Below, one piece after another: positions 33,669 to 41,924 of a DNA stretch of 64,000 nt. Positions within the stretch are counted from its first letter, which is position 1. Each line of letters begins with the position of its first letter. Source of the stretch: Actinospineispora acaciae DSM 45401 (lineage in GTDB: Bacteria > Actinomycetota > Actinomycetes > Mycobacteriales > Pseudonocardiaceae). Both the position numbers and the translations under genes were made by a program. The stretch spans positions 81,920-145,919 of the forward strand of contig NZ_JIAI01000017.1 of the NCBI RefSeq assembly GCF_000620785.1. The letters run 5' to 3'. The notes under the pieces were generated by a model. The model searched no databases. It was not told where the DNA came from and saw only the letters and a list, made by a program, of their open reading frames with translations.

Positions 33669-34070
33669 GTGTTCCAATACCACGGTTGGGTGACAATCCG
33701 TGACACGGCTGGTCTCGACGGCGATGCGGCGCTGTTGCGGACCCAGGTCGAGGCTGTTCGTCGGCTTCTCGCCGAGCTCGGAGACTACGGCTTGATGGAC
33801 CTGCGGTACACGAACGGCACTCCGTTCCTGCATGTGGCGGGCCTGGCCAACCATCGCGGCGAATGGGGCACCGGGATCATCGAGCTCTTCGGCCGCGTCG
33901 GCGAGATCGCGCCCGGTTCGTTCGGCCTGCTGTACGTCTGGGATGACGAGGATCCGGACCACCAGAACGAGTTCAGAATCTTCCGACTGGTCCGTGGTGT
34001 CGTGACCGAGCACGCGGATGCTCTGCTCTCACCGTTGATTCCGACGGTCGAGGATGAGGATCGCGACTGA
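33669..34070 (+). CDS. Imm7-family immunity protein (orphan)
   Basis: 133 residues beginning FQYHGWVTIRDT, with DLRYTNGTPFLHVAGLANHRGE, GSFGLLYVWDDEDPDHQNEF and a C-terminal ADALLSPLIPTVEDED. From memory this is the Imm7 immunity-protein pattern of polymorphic toxin systems, which normally neutralise a cognate nuclease-type toxin. No toxin gene lies beside it, and it sits in the island-like patch after tRNA-Pro. GTG 33669 has TACGTT 6 nt upstream, so it looks expressed and leaderless. Confidence 0.75.
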   Translation: MFQYHGWVTIRDTAGLDGDAALLRTQVEAVRRLLAELGDYGLMDLRYTNGTPFLHVAGLANHRGEWGTGIIELFGRVGEIAPGSFGLLYVWDDEDPDHQNEFRIFRLVRGVVTEHADALLSPLIPTVEDEDRD

Positions 34071-34074
34071 CTAG

Positions 34075-34113
34075 TGGGGTCGGTCGCCGGGGAACCGCTC
34101 CAGCCAAGCGGGC
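34075..34113. repeat. 39-bp direct repeat, copy 1
   Basis: Matches 35150-35188 at 38 of 39 positions, same orientation, 1,075 bp apart. Read on the minus strand, it encodes PAWLERFPGDRPH followed by a stop, so it may be a duplicated gene end. Confidence 0.8.
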
Positions 34114-34257
34114 ACGTTTGCCTGCCTGTACTTTGCCGGAGTCGACCGGCCGGCATTCCAACTGGTCGACAAGCTCGGCCTCCGGCAGGCCAGAGGCCGG
34201 AAGCCACCGAGCCCGCTGAGCTGGTGATGTCGCCGTCCTCGTGGCCACAGGAGGCCA

Positions 34258-34746
34258 CTACGCCTGATCGACCGCCTTTCGGACGGCCGCGACCAGGTCC
34301 TCGGCTCCTTCGGTGAGACCAGTGATGAGAACGGGCTCGCCGTGTGCGAGCCTCAGCCGGACGCCCGCGGGGCCGAACGCGACGGCGAGGATCGTGTCCT
34401 TGATGGTGCCGGTGATTTGGGTGATGTCGGCCCACCGCACGACGCGGCGCTCGTCGCGGTAGGAGTGGACGAGCCCGTCGGTGTGCAGCTCGAACACCTC
34501 ACCGGAGCGGGTCGCGAACAGCCGGCGAAGCCACCACCCCATGAACACGAACCTGATGCCCAAACCGATGAGGATGCCCGCCCCCAGCATGGCGATCGGG
34601 ATCCCGCTCGCGAACATCGGTATCGCGAAAAGTACGCTGAGCGGGGTGACGACCACGCCCAGCAGCAGCGCCGCGAGGGCGACTCGGCCGCGGCGGCCAT
34701 TGTCGGTGTCGTAACGTTCCCTCAGCGCACCAAGGTCGTCGACCAT
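34258..34746 (-). CDS. Hypothetical membrane protein
   Basis: 162 residues: two adjacent hydrophobic segments (about 22-44 and 48-72), then a soluble C-terminal part (EVFELHTDGLVHSYRDERRVVRWADITQI...) that resembles bacterial PH-like domains, in which an RWxDI strand is common. Function unknown. TAGCAT lies 6 nt before the ATG (leaderless). It is bracketed by the two copies of a 39-bp direct repeat. Confidence 0.72.
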   Translation of the reverse strand: MVDDLGALRERYDTDNGRRGRVALAALLLGVVVTPLSVLFAIPMFASGIPIAMLGAGILIGLGIRFVFMGWWLRRLFATRSGEVFELHTDGLVHSYRDERRVVRWADITQITGTIKDTILAVAFGPAGVRLRLAHGEPVLITGLTEGAEDLVAAVRKAVDQA

Positions 34747-34758
34747 GGGCGGATGCTA

Positions 34759-35391
34759 CCGGGATCCGATAGCCGGTTGGGGCCAAATCGCGATTCTGCT
34801 CGGAGCACTTGCGAAGGTGGGGACGGGAGATCCCGGTTCTCGTTTTGTCATGGAGAACGGCCCTGATGCATCTTCCGGGTGTGGAGAACTTCGTATCCGA
34901 GGTGCTGGGTGCCTGGCGCCCCGCGTCAGACAGATCCGGGACGCGACCGGCACATCGTGGTACGTCAAGCGGCACAACGAGAGCGGCAACATCGACGCCG
35001 AACCGAACGCCAACCGGCAGTGCGTCCCCTCGCTCGGTGACCAGGCGCCTCGGCTGCACGCCGTCCACGGCGAGTTGGGTGGCGCCGGCGCCTGATACGC
35101 GACCGATCGGACGGTTGCTGTCGGCGGTGGCCTGGGCACACCGCGATCATGGGGTCGGTCGCCGGGGAGCCGCTCCAGCCAAGCGGGCCGGCGACCGACG
35201 CGTAGATGGTGGTGTGGGTGTCCCGGTGCGGGTAGGCGCCGGTCCGGATCGTGATCAGGTTGGGATCGATTCGGAAGCGGAGAGTCCAGCTTCCGTTCGG
35301 GCGGTCTTCACCGGCTCGTTGCGTCGGTGCCATCCCGACGGCGCATGCTCGCGGCCGGCCGAATGATCAGCGGGCGGATCCAGGGGTACTC
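34759..35391. other. About 630 bp without a convincing gene
   Basis: No frame has both a start signal and recognisable content. A minus-strand stretch around 35185-35330 (NGSWTLRFRIDPNLITI, then GAYPHRDTHTTIYA) reads like genuine coding sequence that degenerates into arginine-rich noise, so it may be a gene remnant. The second copy of the 39-bp repeat lies at 35150-35188. Confidence 0.5.
35150..35188. repeat. 39-bp direct repeat, copy 2
   Basis: Same as 34075-34113 with one substitution (A to G). On the minus strand the frame PAWLERLPGDRPH continues without the stop found in copy 1. Confidence 0.8.
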
Positions 35392-35769
35392 ATGCAGTGG
35401 TACGTGAAGGTGCTTCGTCAGTATGCCGACTTCAACGGCCGCGCCCGGCGTACCGAGCTCTGGATGTTCGCGCTGTTCAACGTCATCGCCATGCTGGTGC
35501 TCGGCATCATCGACGCGGTGGCCGGCCTCAAGATCGACCCTGGGTTCGGGGTGCTGGGCTCGATCTACTCGCTGGCCGTGCTGGTGCCCGGCCTCGCGGT
35601 GTCGGTGCGGCGGCTGCACGACACCGGGCGCAGCGGTTGGTGGATCCTGCTCGGGCTCGTTCCGATCGTCGGCGGGATCGTTCTCCTGGTCTGGTACTGC
35701 ACGCCGGGCAAGCCGGAGAACAACCGGTGGGGCGCGAACCCGAAGACGACACCCATGTCGTTCGCGTGA
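35392..35769 (+). CDS. DUF805 membrane protein, first of tandem pair
   Basis: 125 residues with the DUF805 pattern: QYADFNGRARRTELWMFALFN, two or three hydrophobic segments, RRLHDTGRSGWW and C-terminal WGANPK. Function unknown for the family. Paralogous to the next gene with long identical stretches (LGSIYSLAVLVP and RRLHDTGRSGWW), so a tandem duplication. ATG 35392 is preferred over a longer upstream frame that lacks DUF805 similarity. Confidence 0.88.
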   Translation: MQWYVKVLRQYADFNGRARRTELWMFALFNVIAMLVLGIIDAVAGLKIDPGFGVLGSIYSLAVLVPGLAVSVRRLHDTGRSGWWILLGLVPIVGGIVLLVWYCTPGKPENNRWGANPKTTPMSFA

Positions 35770-35907
35770 GCTGAGCCCGACTCCCAGGGGCCGTTTGGTA
35801 CGGCCGAGGCGTCCGGCTAACCCGGTTGGCCGTATGCTCTCGCCCGATCAGCCGTATCGAACGGCCTGGTGTGCTCGGGCGTCCGGGCGCGAACCCTGGG
35901 GGTAGCC

Positions 35908-36282
35908 ATGGGGTGGTACCTGAAGGCGCTTCGCCAGTACGCGGACTTCGGCGGCCGCGCCCGGCGCACGGAGTGCTGGATGTTCGCCCTGGTCAACACG
36001 GTCATTCTGGTGGTGTTGGTGGTCGTCGACACGGCGGCGGGGCTGAGCATCGGCTCCGGCACCGGGTTGCTGGGCTCGATCTACTCGCTGGCCGTGCTGG
36101 TACCCGCCCTCGCGGTCGGCGCGCGGCGGCTGCACGACACCGGGCGCAGCGGCTGGTGGCAGTTGTTAGGCCTGGTCCTGGTCGTCGGCTGGGTCGTCCT
36201 GATCTACTGGTACTGCGTGGACGGCGACCCCGACGCCAACGACTGGGGTCCGAGCCCCAAGCCCGTGCCCGCCGCCGCCTGA
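35908..36282 (+). CDS. DUF805 membrane protein, second of tandem pair
   Basis: 124 residues, same architecture as its neighbour: QYADFGGRARRTECWMFALVN, LGSIYSLAVLVP, RRLHDTGRSGWW, and C-terminal DWGPSPK. GGGGG sits a few bases before the ATG. Its stop is 11 bp from the convergent asnB stop. Confidence 0.88.
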   Translation: MGWYLKALRQYADFGGRARRTECWMFALVNTVILVVLVVVDTAAGLSIGSGTGLLGSIYSLAVLVPALAVGARRLHDTGRSGWWQLLGLVLVVGWVVLIYWYCVDGDPDANDWGPSPKPVPAAA

Positions 36283-36292
36283 GCCGAGCGCG

Positions 36293-37834
36293 CTACGCCG
36301 TGGCGAAGGCGCCCAGGGTGGCTGTCGGGCGGATGCCCCGGAAGTGGCGGCGCCAGATCTCGAAGTAGAGGACCTCCTCCTCGCTGCGCAGCGCCCAGCC
36401 GTCGGTCGGCACCTCGCCGACCCAGCCGCCGCCCACCGCGTCGGCCTTGGCGGCGGCCAGCGCGGCGAGCACCACCCCGGCCCCGGAGCCGTCGCCGAAC
36501 TGTTCCTTGGTCCGCCACAGCACCTCGTCCGGCAGCCAACCGGTGAACGCTTCGCGCAGCACCGCCTTCTCCGGCCGCCCGCCGGTGCGCTGCTTCCACT
36601 CCGGCGGCAGCGCCAGCGCGGTGCGCACCAGGTCGGTGTCCAGGAACGGCTCGCGCGCCTCCAGGCCGTAGTACATGGTCGTGCGGTCGCAGCGCTGCAG
36701 GTTCAGGTGGTGCAGGCCCTCCAGGTTGCGGACCAGCTCGGCGTGCAGCACGTCCGGCTCGTCGAACTCCTCGCCGTGCATGTAGCTGTACCCGGCGAAC
36801 AGCTCGTCGGCGCCCTCACCGGTGAGCACCACCTTGACCTTCTGCGACGCCTCGCGGGCGAGCAGCAGGTTCGGCACCGAGCTGCGCACCAGCGCCGGGT
36901 CGAAGTGCTCGATCACCTCCACCGCCTCGTCCAGTGCCGTCTCGATCGACGCGGGCGTGGCGAGCACCTCGTGGTGGTCGCTGCCGATGAACGCGGCCAC
37001 CGTGCGCGCCGCCGCCAGGTCGCCGCTGTTCTCGGTGCCGACCGCGAACGTCGGCAGCACCTCGCCGCGACGCGCCGCCTCCTTCGCCGCCACCGCCGCC
37101 ACGATCGCCGAGTCCAGCCCGCCGGACAGGAACACGCCGACCCCGACGTCGCTCATCATCCGCCGCCGCACCGCGGTGACCACCGCGTCCCGCAGCTCGC
37201 CGAGCACGTCGTCGTCCCAGCCCTCGGTCGGCGCCCGGTGCGCCGGGCGCACCTCCACCGGCACCGGGTTGGCGTAACGGACCACCCCGGTGGCCGGCGT
37301 CCACAGGCAACCGGGTGGAAATGACGTCACCCTCGGCCGGTCCTCGACGTCGAACGCGCGCAGCTCGCTGGCGAACAGCGTCACCTGCTCGTCCTCGATC
37401 CAGTACAGCGGCTTGACGCCCACCGGGTCGCGCGCGACCAGCCCGGACCCGTCGGCGGAGGCCATCGCGAAGGCGAACATCCCGTTCAGCTCGCGCACGG
37501 CGGCCGGGCCGGTCCGCATCACCACGTGCAGCGCGGCCTCGGTGTCGGACTTGGTCCGCACCAGCCCGTCCGGCAGGTCGGCGTTCAGGCCCCGGTAGTT
37601 GTAGATCTCCCCGTTGCCCACGATCCAGGTGGTGTGGTCCGGATCGGCCAGCGGCTGGTGGCCGCCGCTCACGTCCATGATGGACAGCCGCTGGTGGCCG
37701 AGCCACGCGGAGTCCAGCGCGATCACCCCTGTGTCGTCCGGCCCCCGGTGCTGGATCCGGTCCAGCATCCGCTCGCATTGATCTTTATCGATAACCCCGT
37801 CGGTGGTAGCGAAAGCCGCCACGATCCCGCACAC
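36293..37834 (-). CDS. asnB: Asparagine synthetase (glutamine-hydrolysing), AsnB type
   Basis: 513 residues. GTG 37834 places Cys2 right after the initiator as the N-terminal nucleophile of the glutaminase domain (CGIVAAF). Other glutaminase residues are in HRGPDD, GNGEIYN and SDTE. The synthetase domain has the pyrophosphate loop FLSGGLDS and LTGEGADELFAGY. It makes asparagine from aspartate, ATP and glutamine. Shorter than the about 640-residue AsnB paralogues. A longer frame to 37960 would bury the essential Cys, so it is rejected. Confidence 0.94.
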   Translation of the reverse strand: MCGIVAAFATTDGVIDKDQCERMLDRIQHRGPDDTGVIALDSAWLGHQRLSIMDVSGGHQPLADPDHTTWIVGNGEIYNYRGLNADLPDGLVRTKSDTEAALHVVMRTGPAAVRELNGMFAFAMASADGSGLVARDPVGVKPLYWIEDEQVTLFASELRAFDVEDRPRVTSFPPGCLWTPATGVVRYANPVPVEVRPAHRAPTEGWDDDVLGELRDAVVTAVRRRMMSDVGVGVFLSGGLDSAIVAAVAAKEAARRGEVLPTFAVGTENSGDLAAARTVAAFIGSDHHEVLATPASIETALDEAVEVIEHFDPALVRSSVPNLLLAREASQKVKVVLTGEGADELFAGYSYMHGEEFDEPDVLHAELVRNLEGLHHLNLQRCDRTTMYYGLEAREPFLDTDLVRTALALPPEWKQRTGGRPEKAVLREAFTGWLPDEVLWRTKEQFGDGSGAGVVLAALAAAKADAVGGGWVGEVPTDGWALRSEEEVLYFEIWRRHFRGIRPTATLGAFATA

Positions 37835-38139
37835 GTCAGCACCCTTTCCCGGCACCGACGCGGCCGTTTGACCTGGTCGGCACCCCGAAGCCGACCTCCA
37901 TCTTCCCAGCCGGCGGGTGGTGATGTGGGGTCGGCCAGTCGGTCGCCTACTTTTCGCCACTCGCTGTAGCCCGTGTTTTACCCGCTGTGATGGGCTGTCA
38001 AATGGTACCGCTGTTCTTGGTGATTCTCTCGGGGATCATGGGAATTTACGCAAAGGCAACGGCGATTGGTTCCGGGGTCGGCGGACTGCGCGTCCTCGGC
38101 GCGGGTGTCAAGCTCACGCACGAGGGCGGGGCGCGCGGG
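37835..38139. other. Divergent intergenic region between asnB and the acyl-CoA dehydrogenase
   Basis: About 300 bp without a supported gene. It holds relatively AT-rich stretches (GCCCGTGTTTTACCCGC, GGGAATTTACGCAAAGG). A short frame from 37987 starts with one hydrophobic stretch but has no ribosome-binding site and runs into the repeat and the dehydrogenase, so it is not called. Confidence 0.5.
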
Positions 38140-38185
38140 CTGACGAAATCCGCGACTCACCCTGACAGAATCCGCGACTCGCGGG
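38140..38185. repeat. 46-bp dispersed repeat (family B), copy 2
   Basis: 44 of 46 positions identical to 14609-14654, with two tandem CTGACNNAATCCGCGACTC-type units. Its CGCGGG end runs straight into AGGGGG, forming the ribosome-binding site of the acyl-CoA dehydrogenase gene. Confidence 0.85.
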
Positions 38186-38198
38186 AGGGGGTACGGAC

Positions 38199-39365
38199 GT
38201 GGACTTTTCGGAAGACGACGATCATGTCGCGGTGCGGCGGGCGGTGCGGGACGTGTGCCGGCGGTTCGACGACGACTACTGGGCGCGGCTGGAGGCGGCG
38301 CACGAGTTCCCCTGGGAGTTCTACCGCGCGCTCGCCGACGGCGGGTGGATCGGCATCGCGATCCCGGAGGAGTACGGCGGCGGCGGGCAGGGCATCGCGG
38401 AGGCGTCGATAGTGCTGGAGGAGGTGGCCGCGTCCGGCGCGTGCATGAACGGCGCGAGCGCCATCCACCTGTCGATCTTCGGCATGCACCCGGTGGTGCT
38501 GCACGCCGGTGAGGAGCTCAAGCGGCGGGTGCTGCCCCGGGTGGCGTCCGGGGAGCTGCACGTCGCGTTCGGGGTGACCGAGCCGGACGCCGGGCTGGAC
38601 ACCACCTCGATCAGCACCCGCGCGGTCCGGTCCGACGGCGGGTACGTGGTGCACGGGCGGAAGGTGTGGACGACGAAGGCGCTGGAGTCGGACAAGGTGC
38701 TGTTGCTCACGCGCACGACGCCAAGGGCCGAGTGCGCGCGCCCGACCGAGGGCATGACGCTGTTCGTCGCGAACCTCAAGGACCCGGCGGTGCACATCAC
38801 GCCGATCCCCAAGCTCGGGCGCAACGCCGTGGCGTCCTGCGAGGTCGTCTACGACGGGCTCGTGGTTGCCGAGGCGGACCGGGTCGGGGAGGAGGGCCGG
38901 GGGTTCCGGTACCTGCTGGACGGGCTGAACGCCGAGCGGGTGCTGATCGCGTCCGAGGCGCTGGGCATCGGCCGGGCGGCGCTGCGCAGGGCGGTGGCGT
39001 ACGCCAAGGAGCGGGTGGTGTTCGGGCGCCCGATCGGCCAGAACCAGGGCATCGCGTTCCCGCTCGCGCAGGCGCACGCCCGGCTGCACGCGGCGGAGCT
39101 GGCCATCAGGGAGGCGGCCTGGCGGGTGGACCGGGGGCTGCCGGCGGGCGAGCAGGCCAACACGGCGAAGTACCTGGCCGCCGACGCCGCGTTCCAGGCC
39201 GCCGACGCGGCGGTGCAGACGCACGGCGGGTTCGGGTACGCCTCGGAGTACCACGTCGAACGCTACTTCCGGGAGGCCAGGCTGCAGCGGCTGGCGCCGA
39301 TCCCGCAGGAGATGGTGCTCAACTACCTCGCCGAGCACGTCCTGGGCCTGCCCCGCTCGTACTGA
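38199..39365 (+). CDS. Acyl-CoA dehydrogenase
   Basis: 388-residue FAD enzyme of the ACAD superfamily, oxidising an acyl-CoA at the alpha-beta bond. Seen: N-terminal helical domain, AFGVTEPDAGLDT (FAD-binding beta strand), GRKVWTTKA, the dimer-helix RVLIASEALGIGRAALRRAVAYAKER, and QTHGGFGYASEYHVERYFREARL near the C-terminus. The chain-length specificity is unknown. GTG 38199 follows GGAGGGGG, part of which derives from the adjacent repeat. Confidence 0.92.
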   Translation: MDFSEDDDHVAVRRAVRDVCRRFDDDYWARLEAAHEFPWEFYRALADGGWIGIAIPEEYGGGGQGIAEASIVLEEVAASGACMNGASAIHLSIFGMHPVVLHAGEELKRRVLPRVASGELHVAFGVTEPDAGLDTTSISTRAVRSDGGYVVHGRKVWTTKALESDKVLLLTRTTPRAECARPTEGMTLFVANLKDPAVHITPIPKLGRNAVASCEVVYDGLVVAEADRVGEEGRGFRYLLDGLNAERVLIASEALGIGRAALRRAVAYAKERVVFGRPIGQNQGIAFPLAQAHARLHAAELAIREAAWRVDRGLPAGEQANTAKYLAADAAFQAADAAVQTHGGFGYASEYHVERYFREARLQRLAPIPQEMVLNYLAEHVLGLPRSY

Positions 39366-39501
39366 GCGCGGGCTCACCGGGACGGGTGAACCCGTCGACC
39401 GCGCGGAGCGGCGACACACCGTGGCCGGGCGCCGGTCGTTGGGCTGTGCGGAGCGTGTCCGGTCGTCTCCCCGGCCGGGCGCTTCAGAGCGCGGGGTATG
39501 T

Positions 39502-39540
39502 CGGAGGCTCCTGTTTCACCAGGTGAGGCAGGGGCCTCCG
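39502..39540 (+). terminator. Hairpin before the lipoprotein gene
   Basis: CGGAGGCTCCTG pairs with CAGGGGCCTCCG (one G-T type mismatch) around 15 nt. It lies 137 bp after the dehydrogenase stop and just upstream of the -10-like TAGACT at 39557-39562. Confidence 0.5.
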
Positions 39541-39568
39541 GCGTTTCCGGGCACCGTAGACTTCGGGC

Positions 39569-39922
39569 ATGAGCCTCCCCGCGGCGTCCCTCAAGCCGCC
39601 CGTCAAGCCGTTCGTGATGCCGTTGACCGGACTGGTGCTGGCGCTCGGCGCCCTGACCGGGTGCGGCGGCGGCAGCGAGGGCACGAAGACCGACTGTGGG
39701 CTGGACGGCTGCACGATCACGTTCCCGAGGGACGGGACGCCCTCGGTGTCGATCCTGGGGATCAGCGCCAAGCTGGTCGGATACGACAACAACCAGGCGC
39801 GGATCGAGGTGGCCGGCCAGACGGTCACGGTCCCCGTCGGCGGCCAGACCCAGTCCGACGGGTTCACCGTGCGGGTGGAGCGGGCCACCGACACCGAGGT
39901 GGTCGTCCGCGTCACGCGCTGA
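39569..39922 (+). CDS. Small secreted lipoprotein
   Basis: 117 residues with a lipoprotein signal peptide ending in the lipobox LTGC (Cys at about 32), a second Cys pair (DCGLDGC) and a short beta-rich domain (SVSILGISAKLVGY..., VTVPVGGQ). No family recognised. TAGACT lies 6 nt before the ATG (leaderless). Convergent with the GntR gene, 12 bp between stops. Confidence 0.75.
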   Translation: MSLPAASLKPPVKPFVMPLTGLVLALGALTGCGGGSEGTKTDCGLDGCTITFPRDGTPSVSILGISAKLVGYDNNQARIEVAGQTVTVPVGGQTQSDGFTVRVERATDTEVVVRVTR

Positions 39923-39934
39923 CGCGAAACAAGA

Positions 39935-40600
39935 TCAATGCGCCGCGCCGTAGATGCGCGCGGCCGCGTTGATGTGCTCCTCGGCGGCGAGGCGGGCGGC
40001 GGGTTCGTCGCCGTCCAGGATCGCCCGGTAGATCTCCCCGTGCTGGGCGATCACCGTCTTCGCCCAGTCGGTGTCGGAGAGGTTGGAGACGGTCGACACC
40101 GCTATCCGGTCCCAGACCCGGTGCAGCGCGTCCTCCAGGAACGGGTTGCCGGCGACCCGGCCGATCGCCCGGTGAAACGACAGGTTGGCCCGCGCGGAGC
40201 CCTTCGGGTCGGACGCGGCGATGGCCCGCTCAACCTCGTCGGCGGCCTCTCCGATCGCGCGGATCTCCACCGGGGCGACGAGCCCGGCGGCCTGCCGCCG
40301 CGCCGCGCTGGCGGCGGCCTGGCCCTCCAGCCCGGCCCGCAGCTCGTAGATCTGCTCGATCTCCTCGCGGCTCAGCGTGGCCACCACGACGCCGCGCGCG
40401 GCCGGGGCGACCAGGCCGTCGGCCTGTAGCCGGCCGAGCGCCTCCCGGACCGGGGTGCGGCTCACTCCCAGCGAGGCGGCCAGCGCGGTCTCGGTGAGCC
40501 TCTCCGCCGGAGCCAGGTCGCCGTCCGCGAACCGCCGCCGCAGCGCGAGGTACACCGCGTGAGCGCCGTTGGATCCCACATGCTCCACGTCGATCAGCAT
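39935..40600 (-). CDS. GntR-family regulator with FCD domain
   Basis: About 221 residues. The N-terminal winged helix (LTETALAASLGVSRTPVREALGRLQADGL) is followed by a C-terminal FCD ligand domain (ELRAGLEGQAAASAARR, FHRAIGRVAGN, HGEIYRAILDGD). It probably represses the divergent MFS/FAH/deacetylase operon in response to a pathway intermediate. ATG 40600 is preferred, since a longer frame to 40633 would run over the palindromic operator. Palindromes at 40604-40613 and 40628-40647 are candidate binding sites. Confidence 0.9.
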   Translation of the reverse strand: MLIDVEHVGSNGAHAVYLALRRRFADGDLAPAERLTETALAASLGVSRTPVREALGRLQADGLVAPAARGVVVATLSREEIEQIYELRAGLEGQAAASAARRQAAGLVAPVEIRAIGEAADEVERAIAASDPKGSARANLSFHRAIGRVAGNPFLEDALHRVWDRIAVSTVSNLSDTDWAKTVIAQHGEIYRAILDGDEPAARLAAEEHINAAARIYGAAH

Positions 40601-40603
40601 ACC

Positions 40604-40647
40604 TTGCATGCAATGCGTCTTATTGACATGCACTGCATACAGTGCAT
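40604..40647. promoter_or_regulatory. Divergent operator/promoter of the GntR regulon
   Basis: Two palindromes: TTGCATGCAA (40604-40613) and ATGCACTG-CATA-CAGTGCAT (40628-40647, perfect 8-bp arms). A -35-like TTGACA (40624-40629) overlaps the second, which would fill the spacer before a weak -10. Binding here would block the MFS operon and the regulator's own promoter. Inferred from position and symmetry. Confidence 0.75.
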
Positions 40648-40688
40648 ACGTTCAGCGCCGACATCACGGACGATGGGGCGGTGCCCAG

Positions 40689-41924
40689 ATGACCACCAGC
40701 GGTTTGTCGACAGGCCACGCGCGGGTGGCCACCCGGCCGGCGCTCGCCATGTTCGGGCTGCTGCTGATCGCGTACTCGGTCAACGCGATGGACCGGATGG
40801 TCTTTCCGGTGCTGTTGACGGACGTCAACGCCGAGTACGGGTTCAGCCTCGGCCAGTCCGGGCTGCAGGCCACCATGTTCGCGCTCGGGATGGGCATCAC
40901 CGGCATCCCGGCCGGGATCGCGCTGGCCCGGTTCGGCCGCCGGACGCTGATCGTGGTCGGGACCGCGGCGTTCTCGGTGGCCACGGTGATGACGGTGGCC
41001 AGCGTGGGGTTCGGCGACATGCTGGTGTGGCGGGTGCTGTCCGGCGTCGGCGAGGCGCTGCAGCTCGCGGCGATCATCACCGTGGCGGCCGGCGCGTTCC
41101 CCCGGCACCGGGGGCTGGCGATCGGCGCGGTGAACATGGCGTTCGCCACCGGCTCGGTGATCGGGCCGCTGGCCGCCGCGGCGCTGCTGCAGCACTACGG
41201 GAGCTGGCGCGCGCCGATGATCGTCTTCGGGGTGTTCGGGCTGGCCGTGACGCTGGCCATCCTGCCGCTGCCCCGGCGGTTCACCGAGGCCAGCGCGACG
41301 CGCACCGACCTGCGGCACGTCGGCGGTGCCGGCTCGGCGCTGAGCTGGAACCCGGTGCTGCTCGGGGTGGTCACTGTGCTGTTCGGGCTGGTCGACTTCG
41401 CCTACATCGGGCTGTACGCCACGTTCCTGCGCGATCACCTCGGCTTCGGCCCCGGCCAGGCCGGGCTGGCGGTGAGCCTGTCCGGGCTGGCCGCGTTCGC
41501 GTCCCCGCTGGGCGGGTGGCTGACCGACCGGCTCGACCCACGGCTGTGCCTGGGCCTGTTGAACCTGCTCACCGCGGCCTCGGCGGCTGCGCTGTTCGCC
41601 GGGCCGGTCTCGCTGGCCTGGCAGGCGACGTTCTCGTTCTGCTTCGGGCTGTTCGCCAGCAGCGGCGTCTACGTGGTGCTGGCCAGCCTGCTGGTGAAGT
41701 CGGTGCGCGGCGACATCGCCGGGCTCGCCTCCGGCATCTTCATCACCTGCATCTACGTGGCCGCCGGGGTGTCGGGCTACGTGTTCAGCCGGTTCGTCGA
41801 GGCCCTGGGCTGGGTCGGCGCCGGGCTGGTCCAGATCGCCGGGTTCTCGGTGGTCGGGGCGCTGCTGGCCGGCCTGCTGCGCCCCACTTTGTTCAGCACA
41901 CCCCCTAGCCAGGAGAGGACATGA
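40689..41924 (+). CDS. MFS transporter (organic-acid type)
   Basis: 411 residues with 12 predicted hydrophobic segments. The start has YSVNAMDRMVFPVLL, like the aromatic/dicarboxylic acid MFS group, and ALARFGRRTLIV matches motif A. Likely imports the substrate processed by the next two genes. The stop overlaps the FAH start by ATGA. Preceded by the GntR operator. Confidence 0.88.
   Translation: MTTSGLSTGHARVATRPALAMFGLLLIAYSVNAMDRMVFPVLLTDVNAEYGFSLGQSGLQATMFALGMGITGIPAGIALARFGRRTLIVVGTAAFSVATVMTVASVGFGDMLVWRVLSGVGEALQLAAIITVAAGAFPRHRGLAIGAVNMAFATGSVIGPLAAAALLQHYGSWRAPMIVFGVFGLAVTLAILPLPRRFTEASATRTDLRHVGGAGSALSWNPVLLGVVTVLFGLVDFAYIGLYATFLRDHLGFGPGQAGLAVSLSGLAAFASPLGGWLTDRLDPRLCLGLLNLLTAASAAALFAGPVSLAWQATFSFCFGLFASSGVYVVLASLLVKSVRGDIAGLASGIFITCIYVAAGVSGYVFSRFVEALGWVGAGLVQIAGFSVVGALLAGLLRPTLFSTPPSQERT

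Noticed and set aside
33440..33703. 87-residue plus-strand frame
   Set aside because: No start signal or motif; crosses low-GC noncoding DNA and overlaps the Imm7 start in another frame.
34809..35366. Plus-strand frame of 185 residues in the gap before DUF805
   Set aside because: Low-complexity Arg/Ser/Gly-rich translation, no ribosome-binding site.
32086..36290. Second attachment site (duplicated tRNA-Pro 3' end)
   Set aside because: Looked for GGTTCGAATCCCGCC downstream of the tRNA; found only the tRNA itself.
37987..38412. Small membrane protein frame upstream of the acyl-CoA dehydrogenase
   Set aside because: Has one hydrophobic stretch but runs through the dispersed repeat and deep into the dehydrogenase gene in another frame.
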